Origin: Ophiura sarsii
Lineage: Eukaryota; Echinodermata; Ophiuroidea; Amphilepidida; Ophiuridae
Direction: 5' to 3'
Assembly: GCA_035610835.1 (NCBI GenBank)
Contig: CM069449.1
Location: 59,448,183 to 59,512,182 of the forward strand
DNA length: 64,000 nt
The position numbers and the translations under genes are program-made. Below are positions 13,109 through 24,719 of the stretch, in pieces (positions within the stretch are counted from its first letter, which is position 1; each line of letters starts with the position of its first letter). The notes under the pieces are model-generated. The model saw only the letters and a program-made list of their open reading frames with translations. It did no database searches and had not been told where the DNA came from.

Positions 13109-13566
13109 GTGGCGTAGCCATGTTTTTTCATGTAACTTTTTATTTGCCGTCGAAAAAGGTAGCCCCAATTTTTTTGTTTTTGGGCAGTCACCTCGTTAAT
13201 TTGGGGGATTAGTTTGGGGGGGTTGAGGTCAACAAAAATGTCGCACGGTCAACAAAAATATCGCACAGTCAAAAAGTCGCGCAGTACAAAAAACAGCACA
13301 GTTTTGGCCAATCCTCCGGGTTTTCATCAGTTTTCTCTAAAATTTTCAAAAAAAATCAACCAGCCAAATTTCCCCTTTTGCGCACGTTACTGCCTTTTCC
13401 TTCTCTTTTCCTTTTCCCTTTCCTTTCCTTTCCTTTCCTTCCTTTTCTCCCTTTCTTTCCCTTCCTTTACCTTCCCGATTTTCCACGGCCTTCCCGATTT
13501 CCAGGTCACATTTTTTTCAGGGGGGGGGGGGGGGGGGGCACTCTGCCCCCCCTGGCTACGCTACTG
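13109..13566. mobile_element. TIR element in the minisatellite
   Basis: GGTGGCGTAGCCA at the left is mirrored by TGGCTACGCTACTG at the right. Inside are a pyrimidine tract (13390-13480) and a G homopolymer (13520-13538). Open frames here are low-complexity artefacts. Similar GTGGCGTA and CGCCACTGG ends appear near 28355 and 34515-34570. Confidence 0.6.
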
Positions 13567-13822
13567 CTTCAGTTGTTTCAACTAATATACATACCTTTGT
13601 TTCAACCGATAGATATATATCTTTGTTTCAACCAATAGATATACCTTTGCTTCAACCAATAGATATACCTTTGTTTCAACCAATAGGTATACCTTTGTTT
13701 CAACCAATAGATATACCTTTGTTTCAACCAATAGATATACCTTTAGTTGTTTCAACTAGTAAATATACCTTTGCTTCACCCAATTGATATTGTTTCAAAT
13801 ATACCTTGATCCTATAATTTAC

Positions 13823-13887
13823 CTTCTCGTTTTCATCATATGGGCTGGTGGCATGGTGTTTATGCTGATTCCAAAGTTTCTGCATTC
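13823..13887 (-). CDS. Candidate internal exon, gene unknown
   Basis: On the minus strand a 65-nt segment lies between the acceptor ATTTTACAG and the donor GTAAAT. One frame reads MQKLWNQHKHHATSPYDENE plus K and ends in phase 0; it could be translated through rather than started here. It lies immediately beyond the edge of the 24-bp minisatellite. No family is recognised. Confidence 0.35.
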
Positions 13888-13959
13888 CTGTAAAATGTAA
13901 TGATTTTATATTTTACATATTACTTTTTATGTTTGTTAATATAGCATTTAATTTTAATA

Positions 13960-14529
13960 TACAGTCCTCAAAATAAGTAACTGACCAGGTAATTAATATG
14001 CTCTCAATTCCAAAAATATAGCTCTAATGTAAAAATATTAAATTATAAAGTTGTAAGGAAATCTCTTTTCTTCAATTTGAGATATTACACGTGAAGATTG
14101 AATGAATATTAATTCAGTTATAAGTTCAAAACCACAGCCAAGTCAGTTTTTCATTTTAACATTTTGTTCGTCGACACCCAGCCACGGACTAGCAACAGGC
14201 AGATTATTGATTAACTGGTAGCGATAACTCACGGGTTGATAGTTAGATGAGGATTGGGGATGCTTCAATTGATCAATGCAGCCCATACACATACCTGTCA
14301 CACGGTCCTGCGTGTTCAAAACCTAAGTGTTAAAATGAGAAACTGACTGGGCTTTGGTTTTGGACTCATAACTGATTTAATATTCATTCAATATTCACGT
14401 GCAATATCTCAAATTGAAGCAAAGCGATTTCCTGACAACTTTATAGTTTAATATTTGTACGTAGGAGCTACAGTTTTGGAATTATGAGTATATTTATTAG
14501 CTGGTCAGTTACTTATTTTGAGGACTGTA
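13960..14529. mobile_element. Foldback MITE with about 200-bp arms, TA target site
   Basis: The tips TACAGTCCTCAAAATAAGTA and TACTTATTTTGAGGACTGTA are flanked by TA at 13958-13959 and 14530-14531. The arms pair over about 200 bp, with motifs such as CACGTGAAGATTGAATGAA mirrored. No ORF. The ends and TA duplication fit a Tc1/mariner-type non-autonomous element. Confidence 0.85.
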
Positions 14530-14738
14530 TAGGGCATACCATATTATCCCTAAGCACTCAGGTCCCTTAGCAAATTTATTTAGGTTGGACCTTTATATGT
14601 TATACTTTTTCTATAATTATTTTGGCCTAGACTGCTAATTTAAACGGTTTTTATGTGGTGTGATTTGATAATCCAGGAGTGCTTTAATGAAAGAGGAGTT
14701 ACTGCACAGGACAAGTGATTCAATTAGCTAGAAAATGT

Positions 14739-14963
14739 TCACACTTTCCACACGGCTATTAGTTTTATCACATACAAACAGGTTAGTTTTCTTTAGAAAA
14801 ACTTTCCCAACTTTCAAGGTTTTATTAAGGATTACTGAACCAATATTAGGCATGTTTGTACTTATTTTAATGCGATTAATGTGATTTCAAATATGGTGAT
14901 GAGATTCAATAAATTTGACATTTTTGAAACAGTTCGTAAAATTTCCCGCGTGAAAAGTGTTAA
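14739..14963 (+). mobile_element. TTAA-type MITE, family C copy 2
   Basis: It starts TCACACTTTCCACACGGC and ends CCCGCGTGAAAAGTGTTAA. It is alignable along its length to the copies at 9953 and 20840. The CTGCAGACG block before the right end is deleted in this copy. Confidence 0.7.
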
Positions 14964-15790
14964 TGACAGTTAAAGATGAAATAGTCATCTTGGTAGCATT
15001 TAATGTCTGATGAACATATTTAGCATTTTGTATTAATACAACAATTGTACTTGATTATGTTTTGGTATTAAAATACCATTGCAAAATCTGATCCATAACA
15101 ACACCATATTGATTAAAACATTGAAATTGTATTTATTTGTATTTATTATTTATTTTAATGTAAATAATTGTTCAATTTTGAAAGCTATAGAGATAAAATA
15201 ATAATTCTATATAACTCAATGCCATTGTCAAGTGTATGCTGTCATACACAATTTTTTCAAAGTATCAATTTTTCACAATTACAGGAAAAAACTCTTTTTT
15301 TCAATATGGCATATTTCTCAAAAAATGGTTGCATTTGTTTTCACTTTCTAATCATCATGAACAAAAAATGTTCAAAAAAAGATAATTTCACTAAATCAAG
15401 TCAGTGGGAAAATATAATGCACAAATTGTTCAAAATAAAATTATTTTTGATTTACAATTTTGTTGAGACAACCCCTTAATGCACCTTTAGCACAGAGCAG
15501 AGAATATATTTTACAGAGGTGTTACCAAAACCATGATTTTGAAGCCCAATTGAAGACTTAGTAAGAATGTATTACTTTTTGTCCCATTTATATCAAAAAG
15601 CTAAAAACAATTTGGGCTACATTCCAACATAAATTGGGTTCCTTGGACCATAATCTAGTGGCAACACTGAATCAATTCATCAACATCAATGGCAAATTCC
15701 ACTAATATTGCGACATCAAGTCTAAAAATACAATTTTTTACTACCATACACTAACACACTATTTCTTTGTGTTTAAAGAGACGCCCAAAC
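14964..15790. other. AT-rich stretch, no gene supported
   Basis: A 103-residue open frame (15168-15479) is AT-driven with no domain. Nothing else is recognisable. Confidence 0.55.
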
Positions 15791-15990
15791 GAAACCCTGT
15801 TCTATGGGCCTGACTGAACCATTTTTTACAAATTGGTGAACATTTTTCCCCACGTACATGGATACCGACCTTAATATTTTAGCAAAAAAACTTGTCATTT
15901 TGAGGCGGAAAAAAGACAACAAAAACAAAGAGAGACAGACCAACTGACCCATCCTGGGAGGTCTGTTTGCCTGTTTTAAACAGAGTTTCG
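15791..15990 (-). mobile_element. Short TIR element, family B copy 2
   Basis: GAAACCCTGTTC at the left and CAGAGTTTCGG at the right are imperfect inverted tips. Just inside the right end GGGAGGTCTGTTTGCCTGTT matches the family seen at 8194-8360 and 30493-30735. Confidence 0.55.
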
Positions 15991-18177
15991 GTTTCCTATT
16001 ACCTAAGAAGAAATAACAAGTTATTGTACCGTATAGAATTCACAGTATGGTTGGCTTAGAATGTTTTTCAAAATTATCATGTGCATCAATCAGGGTTTGA
16101 ATAAATTGAAGGCATCGAAGGCCATTGCCTTCGATGCCCCACCTAGAAGCCTTGATGCCCTCAATTTCTGGCTGTTTTCACTCCATTCAAAAGTACATAA
16201 TGCCCTTGGATAAAGTTAGTGCGCCTTTCAAATTGCCTTAAATTGCATGCCCTTTTTATTTCTTATTTCAAGGCCTGGCATCAATTCATTACCCATATGT
16301 GTCTCTAATATTTGATCCCATAATTCTCTCGTTGATTATGTATAGTTTCGTCTTTATTCTAAGCCCATAATATTTCAGGAAAGTTGTTACTATTTTCTCG
16401 ATATTTTTCTATGTATTCAAAATGGGTCTTTCATTTTAACCTATAATTATTCAAATTTGTTCTAGATTTGTCAGCTTATGTGTTTCCTATTTTCTTCTTA
16501 TAATTTATTAATATATTGTGATATTGTTTTAATATTTCATAATATACCGTAGTCCTTTTATTTCTCTAATATTTTTGGTTGTGCAAATTGTGTTTGTATA
16601 ATTTGTTCTTATTTCTTGATTGCAATTATTAACAAAACATTTTTTCATTAGTATTTTTTGTATGAAACATAAAATCCTTACTGCCAAATTATGTTATTAT
16701 TGAACATTTTGTCCATATAATGGGGCGAGATGTTAGTGTTTCCCCTAATGACTTTATATTTAACTGAAATAAAATATAAATTTATAAATGTTTTGTGTAA
16801 TAATTCTGATTTCTTATACATGCCCTTTCCATTCTATTCCAATTTCACTTGGGATTTCTTAGAAATGTTTTAATTCTATTCTAAAACTGCATGGTATGTA
16901 GAGTAACTCATAGCTGTGTAATTTATTTGTACAATGTTCACACAGCACACACATGGCAGGTGTACAGTACAACAGAGTTGCACATTGGCCACATAATTTA
17001 TTATAATTTATGCGCAGACTTGGGCAATGGAGCATGCTTAACAACCAAAGCCATGTGCATTGTCAAAATGTACACAGGTCGCCACAATTATTTTCCACTG
17101 TCATACCACACTGCCAAACAAGAGTGCAAATATAATATTGTTCATGGATTGATCTATTATTTATTGTATTTCCTGGTTGTTAAAATCATATTATTTTCTA
17201 TTTTGGAAATGCTGGTAATTTACCAGCTTCCTAATTGAGCAAATCCACTTAAATTATTATAGAGAATTTAATTGATTAATTTGGCTGCGATTATATTCCT
17301 TCATAATTTTCTCAAGCTATTAAAATGATTCCAGTGCTATTTCTTTTCTTAAAAAATTATCAAATTAACCAAAATTGTGTTAAAACTGTTGTTTTAGGGA
17401 TTTTCACATGAGTTCATTTTAATGCAGACTGTACATGATACAGTGATCAATGTTTGGCATTCACGATTAACTACTGTAGGTCTTTAAAAAAAAAATCACA
17501 TAATATTGATTTTTAAAAAGGTCAGCCAGTTTGACTTGCCCATTGAATTATCCTATGCAGCTGAATTGGGTCGTGGGAGAGCAAAGTACAATATAACATT
17601 TACATGGGAGGTTAGATATCAAAGTACTAGATGCTACATGTAGTATTTATTTAATAAGCTGAAAACCAGTTTGAGTTTATACTATTTGTCAAACATTTTC
17701 CATTCTCTATTTTGAAGTGGGATAAAACCATTGACTAAAATTATAGGCAATCCATATATTGACACCTTTTATTTATTATTTACCCACGTGGGTAATAGAT
17801 AGTATGTGTGAAATCTCATTATTAACTATTTCTATGTCACACGGTCGACATCAGCTTCAACAGCTTGGCCATGTTCATGGGTTAAGGGAAGTGTCAAAGT
17901 GCCAAATTTATTAAGCACTGTAACTTTTAAACTAATAATGTAATGTACATAAAAGTATACAATTTTTCAAATGAAATGAGTCGGAGAATCCATTTTTGGT
18001 ATTAAATTTCACAAAAAATAGAGATTTCTACATTTTGCCCAAAAATCACTTTTTTGGCACCAACAATTTTCAGACAACCTAACAAAATCAGTTTTTGATT
18101 AAAAATTTCAATATTTCACCAAAATCATCTTAATTCATTTATCTAGGAAGCACTTTTTTTTTTTGCTTAACATTCTT
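15991..18177. other. AT-rich stretch, one short hairpin
   Basis: A perfect 12-bp inverted repeat GGCATCGAAGGC/GCCTTCGATGCC sits at 16111-16138 with a 4-base loop. The rest has no supportable gene; the 115-residue ORF at 16891-17238 lacks any recognisable feature. Confidence 0.55.
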
Positions 18178-18277
18178 TAGTTTTGAAAATATTGACCAAA
18201 AAGTGCCAAAAAAATGATTTTTATCTAAAAAAAAACAAAAACATTTTTGGCACTTTTTGGTCAATATTTTCAAACTA
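18178..18277. repeat. Hairpin with roughly 37-bp arms
   Basis: TTTGAAAATATTGACCAAAA and AGTGCCAAAA at 18181-18212 are mirrored almost perfectly at 18242-18277 across an A-rich loop. The AGTGCCAAAA motif also occurs singly near 17900. Probably the core of a small foldback element. Confidence 0.65.
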
Positions 18278-18818
18278 ACAATTTTTATGTGAGTTTTGAA
18301 GCAGTTTTGTTAAAACTAGTGTAAACTGAGAATGGGGCATTTCTATTTAGCTGGTGGGCCAATTTTTTAACCAGGATAAAATTAATTTTCAACCAAGAAT
18401 GTAAATTGCTGCTTGCCTTAAAGGCATATTATGTGATCTTTTTCAGAGAGCGCCTTCTATTCATGATTTTTTTTAGAAAGTAGATTTTCTTGCAGATTTA
18501 CATTTCTGATCATAAATCGTACATACATTCCAAGTTACAGAGCGATACGATTCCTAATTACCTCAAAATCATGGTTTTAGAGTGAATTTAGACTAGAATA
18601 AAATAAGAAAATCTGCTTTCAATTTTTTTATTGATGTTGAGGGCGTTCCATGGAAAGATCACATAATATACCTTTAATCTGATGCGGTATAGAAAACTTC
18701 TGAACTTGAAATTGGTGATGTATATTTTAAACCAAGCTGCATGGAGCTATCCAATTGAAAAGGGAATATTTACTGCAAGCTTGTATTGTCTTCTTCCACG
18801 GTAAAGAACTACAACATG

Positions 18819-18982
18819 CTGCAAATTATGAATGTGTAGTTTTGGACAGCGTGTACTATTGAGTGTAGCATTGTGTTTACTTTTGGCGTTTACTATGCAA
18901 TAGTATACACATGAAAAAGTAAACGCAAAACTGCACACACACCCCTACACGCTGTCCAAAACTACACGTTCATAATTTGCAG
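18819..18982. mobile_element. Small foldback element
   Basis: CTGCAAATTATGAATGTGTA continuing to about 18856 is mirrored by TACACGCTGTCCAAAACTAC to 18982. The interior also contains inverted GTAAACGC/GCGTTTAC. Length about 164 bp, no ORF. Confidence 0.7.
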
Positions 18983-20839
18983 TGACAAACATTGACAAGA
19001 CAATATTTTAATATCAATCCACTCACAAGTCTTTTCTTTAATTTTTCATTTATTATTTATTCCTTTGTTTCCTCCTTTTTATTCAAGATCATTTGATCAC
19101 AATCATTTAACATAGTAGGCATAATTAAAATCAAATGTTTTTAATAGTACATCACATTATCACACACTTCTCAGGCTCAAATACTGTATAAAATGGTTTC
19201 ACAGTGTATTATACATTGTACCAGGGGGTAATTACAGGTCACATGCCAGGCGCTTAGTAAATGTGCTTGGTACTGATGTCATTTGTTTGCATATGGGCAA
19301 CCCTTCCCTACACATCCCACATGTGACACCAATGGGATAATACTATTAATATCATCCCACATATGACACCAATGGATATGTATTGGTACCATTATATTCA
19401 CACAATCATTAACCATTTAGATAGAGAACAATCATTAACCATTTAGATAGAGAACATTTTGTCATAGGGATAACTTTAAATAAGTCTCCAAAATTAAAAG
19501 GTGAGTGGAAATGCCAATGGAACATAAAAACGGCAGTATTTTTCAGGTGACTAGAAAATAGTAAACACTGGTTCCCCTAGGCTTTACTTCCAGCCTTACG
19601 AGAGACTAAAAAAGCGACAGTCGCAAAACGTAAATAAGCTTACAGTTACACTAACAAAAAAGAGAGTGATCAACATTTGATGTCGATAACAGTTCGGAAT
19701 AGGCCAATCGTACAGCCGTGCATACAATCTAGAATTTCACCCATTTTAAAAACTCTGTTGTTCTTCATACTTGTCTCGGTTGTTCTGTTCCGTCTTACCT
19801 ACTACCTGAGTCCATGATCGTTACCCCTTCTTTCTTGATATTGACACAAATGCAGTTTGAAGAGAAAACCCTAAATTAATTTTGTGATTACCCAGTCTTC
19901 CACCATTTTGCTTTGTCGATATTACTGAGCATGCTCAGTGAATACGTTTGTTTTTGAAGCTGTACCATATTCTCCAGTAATTTGCACTTCATTCATCATC
20001 AGATGGTATAGGGCCGAATAGGGCCTACTCGATGAGATGGTAAATACCAATCATAAAACTATTCGGTTTACAGTCAGTAAATAAGTATAACATAACCTAA
20101 ATTTATAGAACACATAAGACAAACTAGGTGTTTACATCATAAATGCAGGCCTAATTGGTAGTATAAATGACAGACTATATCATTATTTTAGTTTTCAATT
20201 TCCCCCCTCAATGATGGCGTTGTGAATAACTCACGAACAGCCGCTAACATTGTAGCCTATATACGTTCATTATTTTAATATGAATATTGTTGTATGTTAC
20301 ACAAACACAAGGCTTTGCACTTTTCTTTATAGTAGACAATTATACCCGGCAATTATATTAGCCTTATACGTGTATTACTAAATGTTATCATTCTTATAGC
20401 ATAACTTCTTAATTGATTAATGTTTAACATTTATACAATGAGCAATACGGTGAAAGAATTTTAACTCTATCACAATTATTGCTTATTGTATTGAAATAAT
20501 ACTTAACAGCTAGCCGATAAAATTGAGTAGCTCATAAACACTGTAATTATCAATTTACCATCGCAATTTATCATCACAATCACATATGCGAATTGGACTA
20601 TGCTATATTAGATTTGACACTGAACTGATGACCCCTTTCATAAATAAATATTCAACATTATATTGACATATATATGTTACATATGTTACATGTACAGTTA
20701 CGTCTACGCTTTGGTCTAACAGCAATGAGGCTTGAAATAATTTTTATTGGCCTTCCCACGTGGCAAAAAGTTCGTTGTATCGACGGGTCTATTCGTCAGT
20801 TTACCACTATGAACGTGTCTAAAGTCGTTAATAGTAATA
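18983..20839. other. AT-rich stretch with short direct repeats
   Basis: Two small tandem duplications are visible: an AATCATTAACCATTTAGATA unit twice at about 19406-19455, and CCCACATGTGACACCAATGG with CCCACATATGACACCAATGG about 37 bp apart near 19320-19370. No gene is supported. This stretch may hold the 3' flank of the minus-strand two-exon gene. Confidence 0.5.
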
Positions 20840-21109
20840 TTAACACTTTCCACGCTTTTACCATTAATACTTTCCACGCGGCTATTAGTTCACCATATAC
20901 CCAACACATTTTTCAGAAACCTTTCCCAAATTTCCAAGTCTATCTCAAGGATTACTGAACCAATATTAGGCATGTTTGTACTTATTTCAATGCATTTCAC
21001 ATGGTGATTCCAAATATGGTTATGAAATTTAACAATTTTGACATTTTTGAAAAATGTTGTGACATTTTGTAATGTCGTCTGCAGCCGCCTGCCGCATGGA
21101 AAGCGTTAA
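20840..21109 (+). mobile_element. TTAA-type MITE, family C copy 3
   Basis: It begins TTAACACTTTCCACGC, then restarts 24 bp later with TTAATACTTTCCACGCGGCT, so the left tip is duplicated. It ends GCCGCATGGAAAGCGTTAA. The interior matches the other copies. Confidence 0.7.
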
Positions 21110-21324
21110 TCATTATACAAAACAGATTTTTCAGAAACCTTTCCCAACTTTTAAAGTATATCTCAAAGATTCACTGAACCAAATATCCAGGCATTGTACT
21201 TATTTCAATGCATTTCGCATGGTGATTCCAAATGATAATGAAATTCAATAATTTAGTTATTTTTCAAACATTTTGTGACATTTTGGAATATCTTCTGCAG
21301 ACGCCTGCCGCGTGGAAAGTGTTT
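21110..21324 (+). mobile_element. TTAA-type MITE, family C copy 4, lacks left tip
   Basis: It directly follows copy 3 and begins at the internal ATACAAAACAGATTTTTCAG block, so the left 17-bp tip is missing. It ends GCCGCGTGGAAAGTGTTTAA. The arrangement looks like a head-to-tail tandem copy. Confidence 0.65.
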
Positions 21325-21777
21325 AAGTCGTTAGAGTAATACTAACAGAACATTGTAAAAAACTTTCATAAAGCAATAACCAAAATACAACTAATGTCTC
21401 TTCTTGACGTCATTACATTCAAATTTCAACCGATGCTGCCCACTAGATTTCACTTATTTACATGCTATTAAGTGCATGCAAAAGTTCAGGCACATAGTGG
21501 CGACCTACATGAACTTGAACTTGAAATGATTTGTTAAAAACATCTGTCATAATGATTCACAACTATAAGGAACTACTCAGATAGTCATAATGTGACAGTT
21601 ATAACTAAAATTATAAGTCAACACTGAATTTCAACGCTCAAGTTTTTACAACAAAAAACCCACTGGTATCTGATCACAGCTGCGAGAGTAAATTTCAGTT
21701 TTGATATATGCATGGAGGTGCGGTCACGCACGTTGTCATTAGCATAATATATGGACGACATCGCGTGTATCCAGCTG

Positions 21778-21953
21778 TCATCTAGAAGATGATGAGAACC
21801 AACTGAGTACACAGCTCCAGATTTGGTCTGTGTAGGTAATGGTGGTAGATGGAGTGGTAGAATTCTGGGTTGGGTCCATAGAGATATCCTCGTCTTTGGA
21901 ATGATGGTCTTCTTCCTCTTCTTCACTTTCGACTGCAGTCATACTGGCTTCTT
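21778..21953 (-). CDS. Terminal coding exon of a two-exon 98-residue protein
   Basis: The acceptor TTTTGCAG precedes AAGAAGCCAGTATG. Entering in phase 1 it joins exactly with the donor of the exon at 24599-24719. The 58 residues it completes are acidic at first (VESEEEEEDHHSKDEDI), then Ser/Thr-rich (QNSTTPSTTITYT), and end with a hydrophobic, Trp-containing tail (DQIWSCVLSWFSSSSR) before TGA. Other frames over this stretch are shadows. No domain family is recognised. Small size with an acidic linker and amphipathic tail would fit an adaptor or membrane-associated peptide, but that is speculation. Further exons in the 2.6-kb intron cannot be excluded. Confidence 0.6.
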
Positions 21954-23572
21954 CTGCAAAATGTATGAAAAGCAGAAAAGGGGAAAAGAAGGAAGACACA
22001 TGGTTAATTGGAAAATAATGTATTATTGTACTGGTAGTAAACGCGATAAAATCACGTGCCTGATGTGTAAGGAAATTATTTCATTCAATAGGGGTTAACA
22101 AATTAAAACTAAGGAATTTTGTATAGACGCAAGCCGTGTGGAAATATCGACTTTACTATATAAGTCATGATTAAATTATCAAATCGCCGTAAAGATCGTA
22201 TGATTATGAAATATTGAAATTGTTTTTCTTTTGACTTCTTCCCCATTTCACGTCAATGAATCGTAAAGTTGAGTTGGATATCGGAAAATATATAAATTGA
22301 CCATTGAATTTAATTTCAAAATGATTATTCCAAATTGTATTCATATAATCATCAAATAAGCAACAATTCAACTGGACCCAAGTGCAGTAGACCCAATAAT
22401 TTAATTAAACTTGTTAGTTCCAAGTAATGATTTCTTTATATTATATTATATACATCGACTCTGATTGTAATCGAAAGAACTAATCCAATTTTGAAAATAC
22501 TTAAGTCGATGTTCCGCTTCGTTAATCACATAAAAACACCGATTCATTTTATGATCGAATATGTAAAATCGTTGTAAATATAGTGGAATATTTACCTAAA
22601 GCATCATGACAACCCAATAATAAGCCCGTGATAAATACTTTATGCGCATTTAAAAAAAAATAGAATTTAATATAAAAAGGATGATTATTTTCAGTGAATT
22701 GAAACGTTTGCCGTTTTGACCATCACAATTCTATGATATTATCCAAAATATTATTCTGCATTGTTTACGCAAGCATTGGGAGTTCGTGAGATAGAGACAG
22801 GTGTGCGTAATGTCATCATGGTTGTGATCGTACCATAGTCACATACGTATAATTAGGAATTAACAATTAGGAATTTCAATTTAATATTTTGATTCTGAAA
22901 CTTGGAAATTGAAGGATTAGAACCCCATTCTTAATATATAAAACAATACTCATGTGCATAATGTTTAATATGTGTTGCTGTTGATTATTAACATTTATTG
23001 AAACAATAGATTTTGATTATCATTGATGTGTGAAATAATATGATATTGAAACCGTTCATAAAAACAAACAAAAACAAAACAAACAACACGTTAAATGTTT
23101 CCTGATAGAAAGTAAACATTAAATTGGTCTCAACTCTAGAACTTATGTTACGTATAGGCCTACATGGAACCTTGGCACTGACCTTGGAAACTAATTCAGT
23201 TTTAATATAAGAGATACGCAATAAATTAACATGTATTTTATAATCATACTTAGTTAATGTTTAGTTTCACTTTTGAAATCTAAAGTCTGCTGTTTATCTG
23301 TAATTATGGATTCTAACCTCGGGTTATCGACTGAATTATATATTTTGTCATATCAATGCAATCGGTGAATTACCATGGTTACTATCAGATTAAAACGCCA
23401 TTGATTACCAAAGTTATAATAATTAGTTTAAAACCGTCATTGAAGGGGAAAGGAAGAATATGGTTTATACCGTCTTTTGTTTAAGATAACGTACAGGCGT
23501 AACGAAATTACATTAACGCGCAAAATTAAACAAAGATAATTTTCCCATTATTATATCATAAATCATATTGAT

Positions 23573-23814
23573 ACGCCAAAGCAAGCTGCAGACGACATTC
23601 CAAAATTTTACAAAATGTTTAAAAAAATGTCAAAATTGTTGAATTTCATTATCATAATTATTTAGAATCACCATATGAAATACATTAAAAAAAGTACAAA
23701 CATGCCTTGTATTGATTCAGTAATCCTTGAGATAGACATTGAAAGTTGGGTTCTTAAAAAAATATGATGTTGGACATGGTAAAACTAATAGCCGCCGCGT
23801 GGAAAGTTATTAAT
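23573..23814 (-). mobile_element. TTAA-type MITE, family C copy 5
   Basis: Reverse-oriented copy inside the intron of the two-exon gene. Its right end reads GCCGCCGCGTGGAAAGTTATTAA on the plus strand (positions 23791-23814). The other end has lost the CACTTTCC tip and starts at GCAAGCTGCAGACGACATTC. Confidence 0.7.
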
Positions 23815-24598
23815 TAGAGCATGCAGTACGCATGTAATAGTTATTGCCTCTGGCTGTTTGTCCCGTTAGACTTAAGGATTTGCGGTGTACACAAAATGTC
23901 ATTAAGACAAGAACGATGATGATGCGCAGGCATATGAGAGGATGGTAATTTATTTATAATGCGGTTTCCTTATATGCGTGACTATGGCGCTTTAAGATGG
24001 AAATGCGTACACAATGCGAATTGTAAAATAAATGTGTTTAAATGCGTATGGTCAAATAAAGATATGTACACTTTTTATGCGTTAATTTATTCCATTAATA
24101 TACCGGATGGTCTGACCAAGATGACAAATTAACAATTTCAATGTTGGTAGCAATGGACGACCAACATTTAATGATGGTTTATATCAACATTATTGGGGAT
24201 CAGCTAGTTTGTTCTTGCTATTTAGGCTATTTAATTCAGCAGCGTAAATATACCAACGGATTCTCGGGCAATTTCCCTCGTAAAATACTCGTCGTTTATA
24301 AACATTGCAAACACGTAGCTTGTTAATATTAGATCTCGTTTCTCAAATTAATATTTTGCAAAACAAAAGAATCAAGAATATATTCAATATAATTCGCTTT
24401 GGATATATATTTTTCCATCGACATCGTGCCCACATTGTTCTTTGTGCACAACGACATAGATAATGATAATATATAGAAAATATACGCACTCCGCCGTGAC
24501 CCACGCGTTATCTTACTGCAATCGCGGTCCATATGTTAGCAAAATAAAATTACATCTATAATAATTATTCAATCAATACTTAATTGTTTTAAACTTAC

Positions 24599-24719
24599 CC
24601 ATAGTTTGTTGCAGGTCTCTGTCTAGTTTTTCCATTTTCTCCGAGGTTTCAATCCAAACCGGTCTTGTCGCTAACTCGGCGATGTCACTTAATGCCATGG
24701 TAGTAGAACCGCTCGCCAT
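24599..24719 (-). CDS. First coding exon of a two-exon 98-residue protein
   Basis: On the minus strand AAACATGGCG gives a good start context at 24719. The 40 residues begin MASGSTTMALSDIAELATRP and continue into a charged, probably helical stretch (KMEKLDRDLQQTM). The exon ends in phase 1 at a perfect GTAAGT donor (24593-24598), matching the acceptor at 21954. The total coding length of 297 nt (98 residues plus stop) is consistent across the junction, which is the main evidence that this is a real gene. An AT-rich TATA-like stretch lies about 90 bp upstream (near 24803). No homologue is recognised. Confidence 0.65.

Larger units (their letters stand above)
10553..13800. repeat. 24-bp minisatellite, three blocks
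   Basis: The unit is about 24 bp, ATACCTTTGTTTCAACCAATAG plus two bases, in more than 90 imperfect copies. The blocks are 10553-11557, 12241-13096 and 13573-13800. Variants include GTTTTAACC for GTTTCAACC, and an occasional longer unit carrying ATTTGATTCAACC. Because 24 is a multiple of three, several frames on both strands stay open and give 8-residue repeat peptides such as RYTFVLTN. I treat these as non-coding. The array is split by sequence at 11558-12240 and by a TIR element at 13109-13566. Confidence 0.9.
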
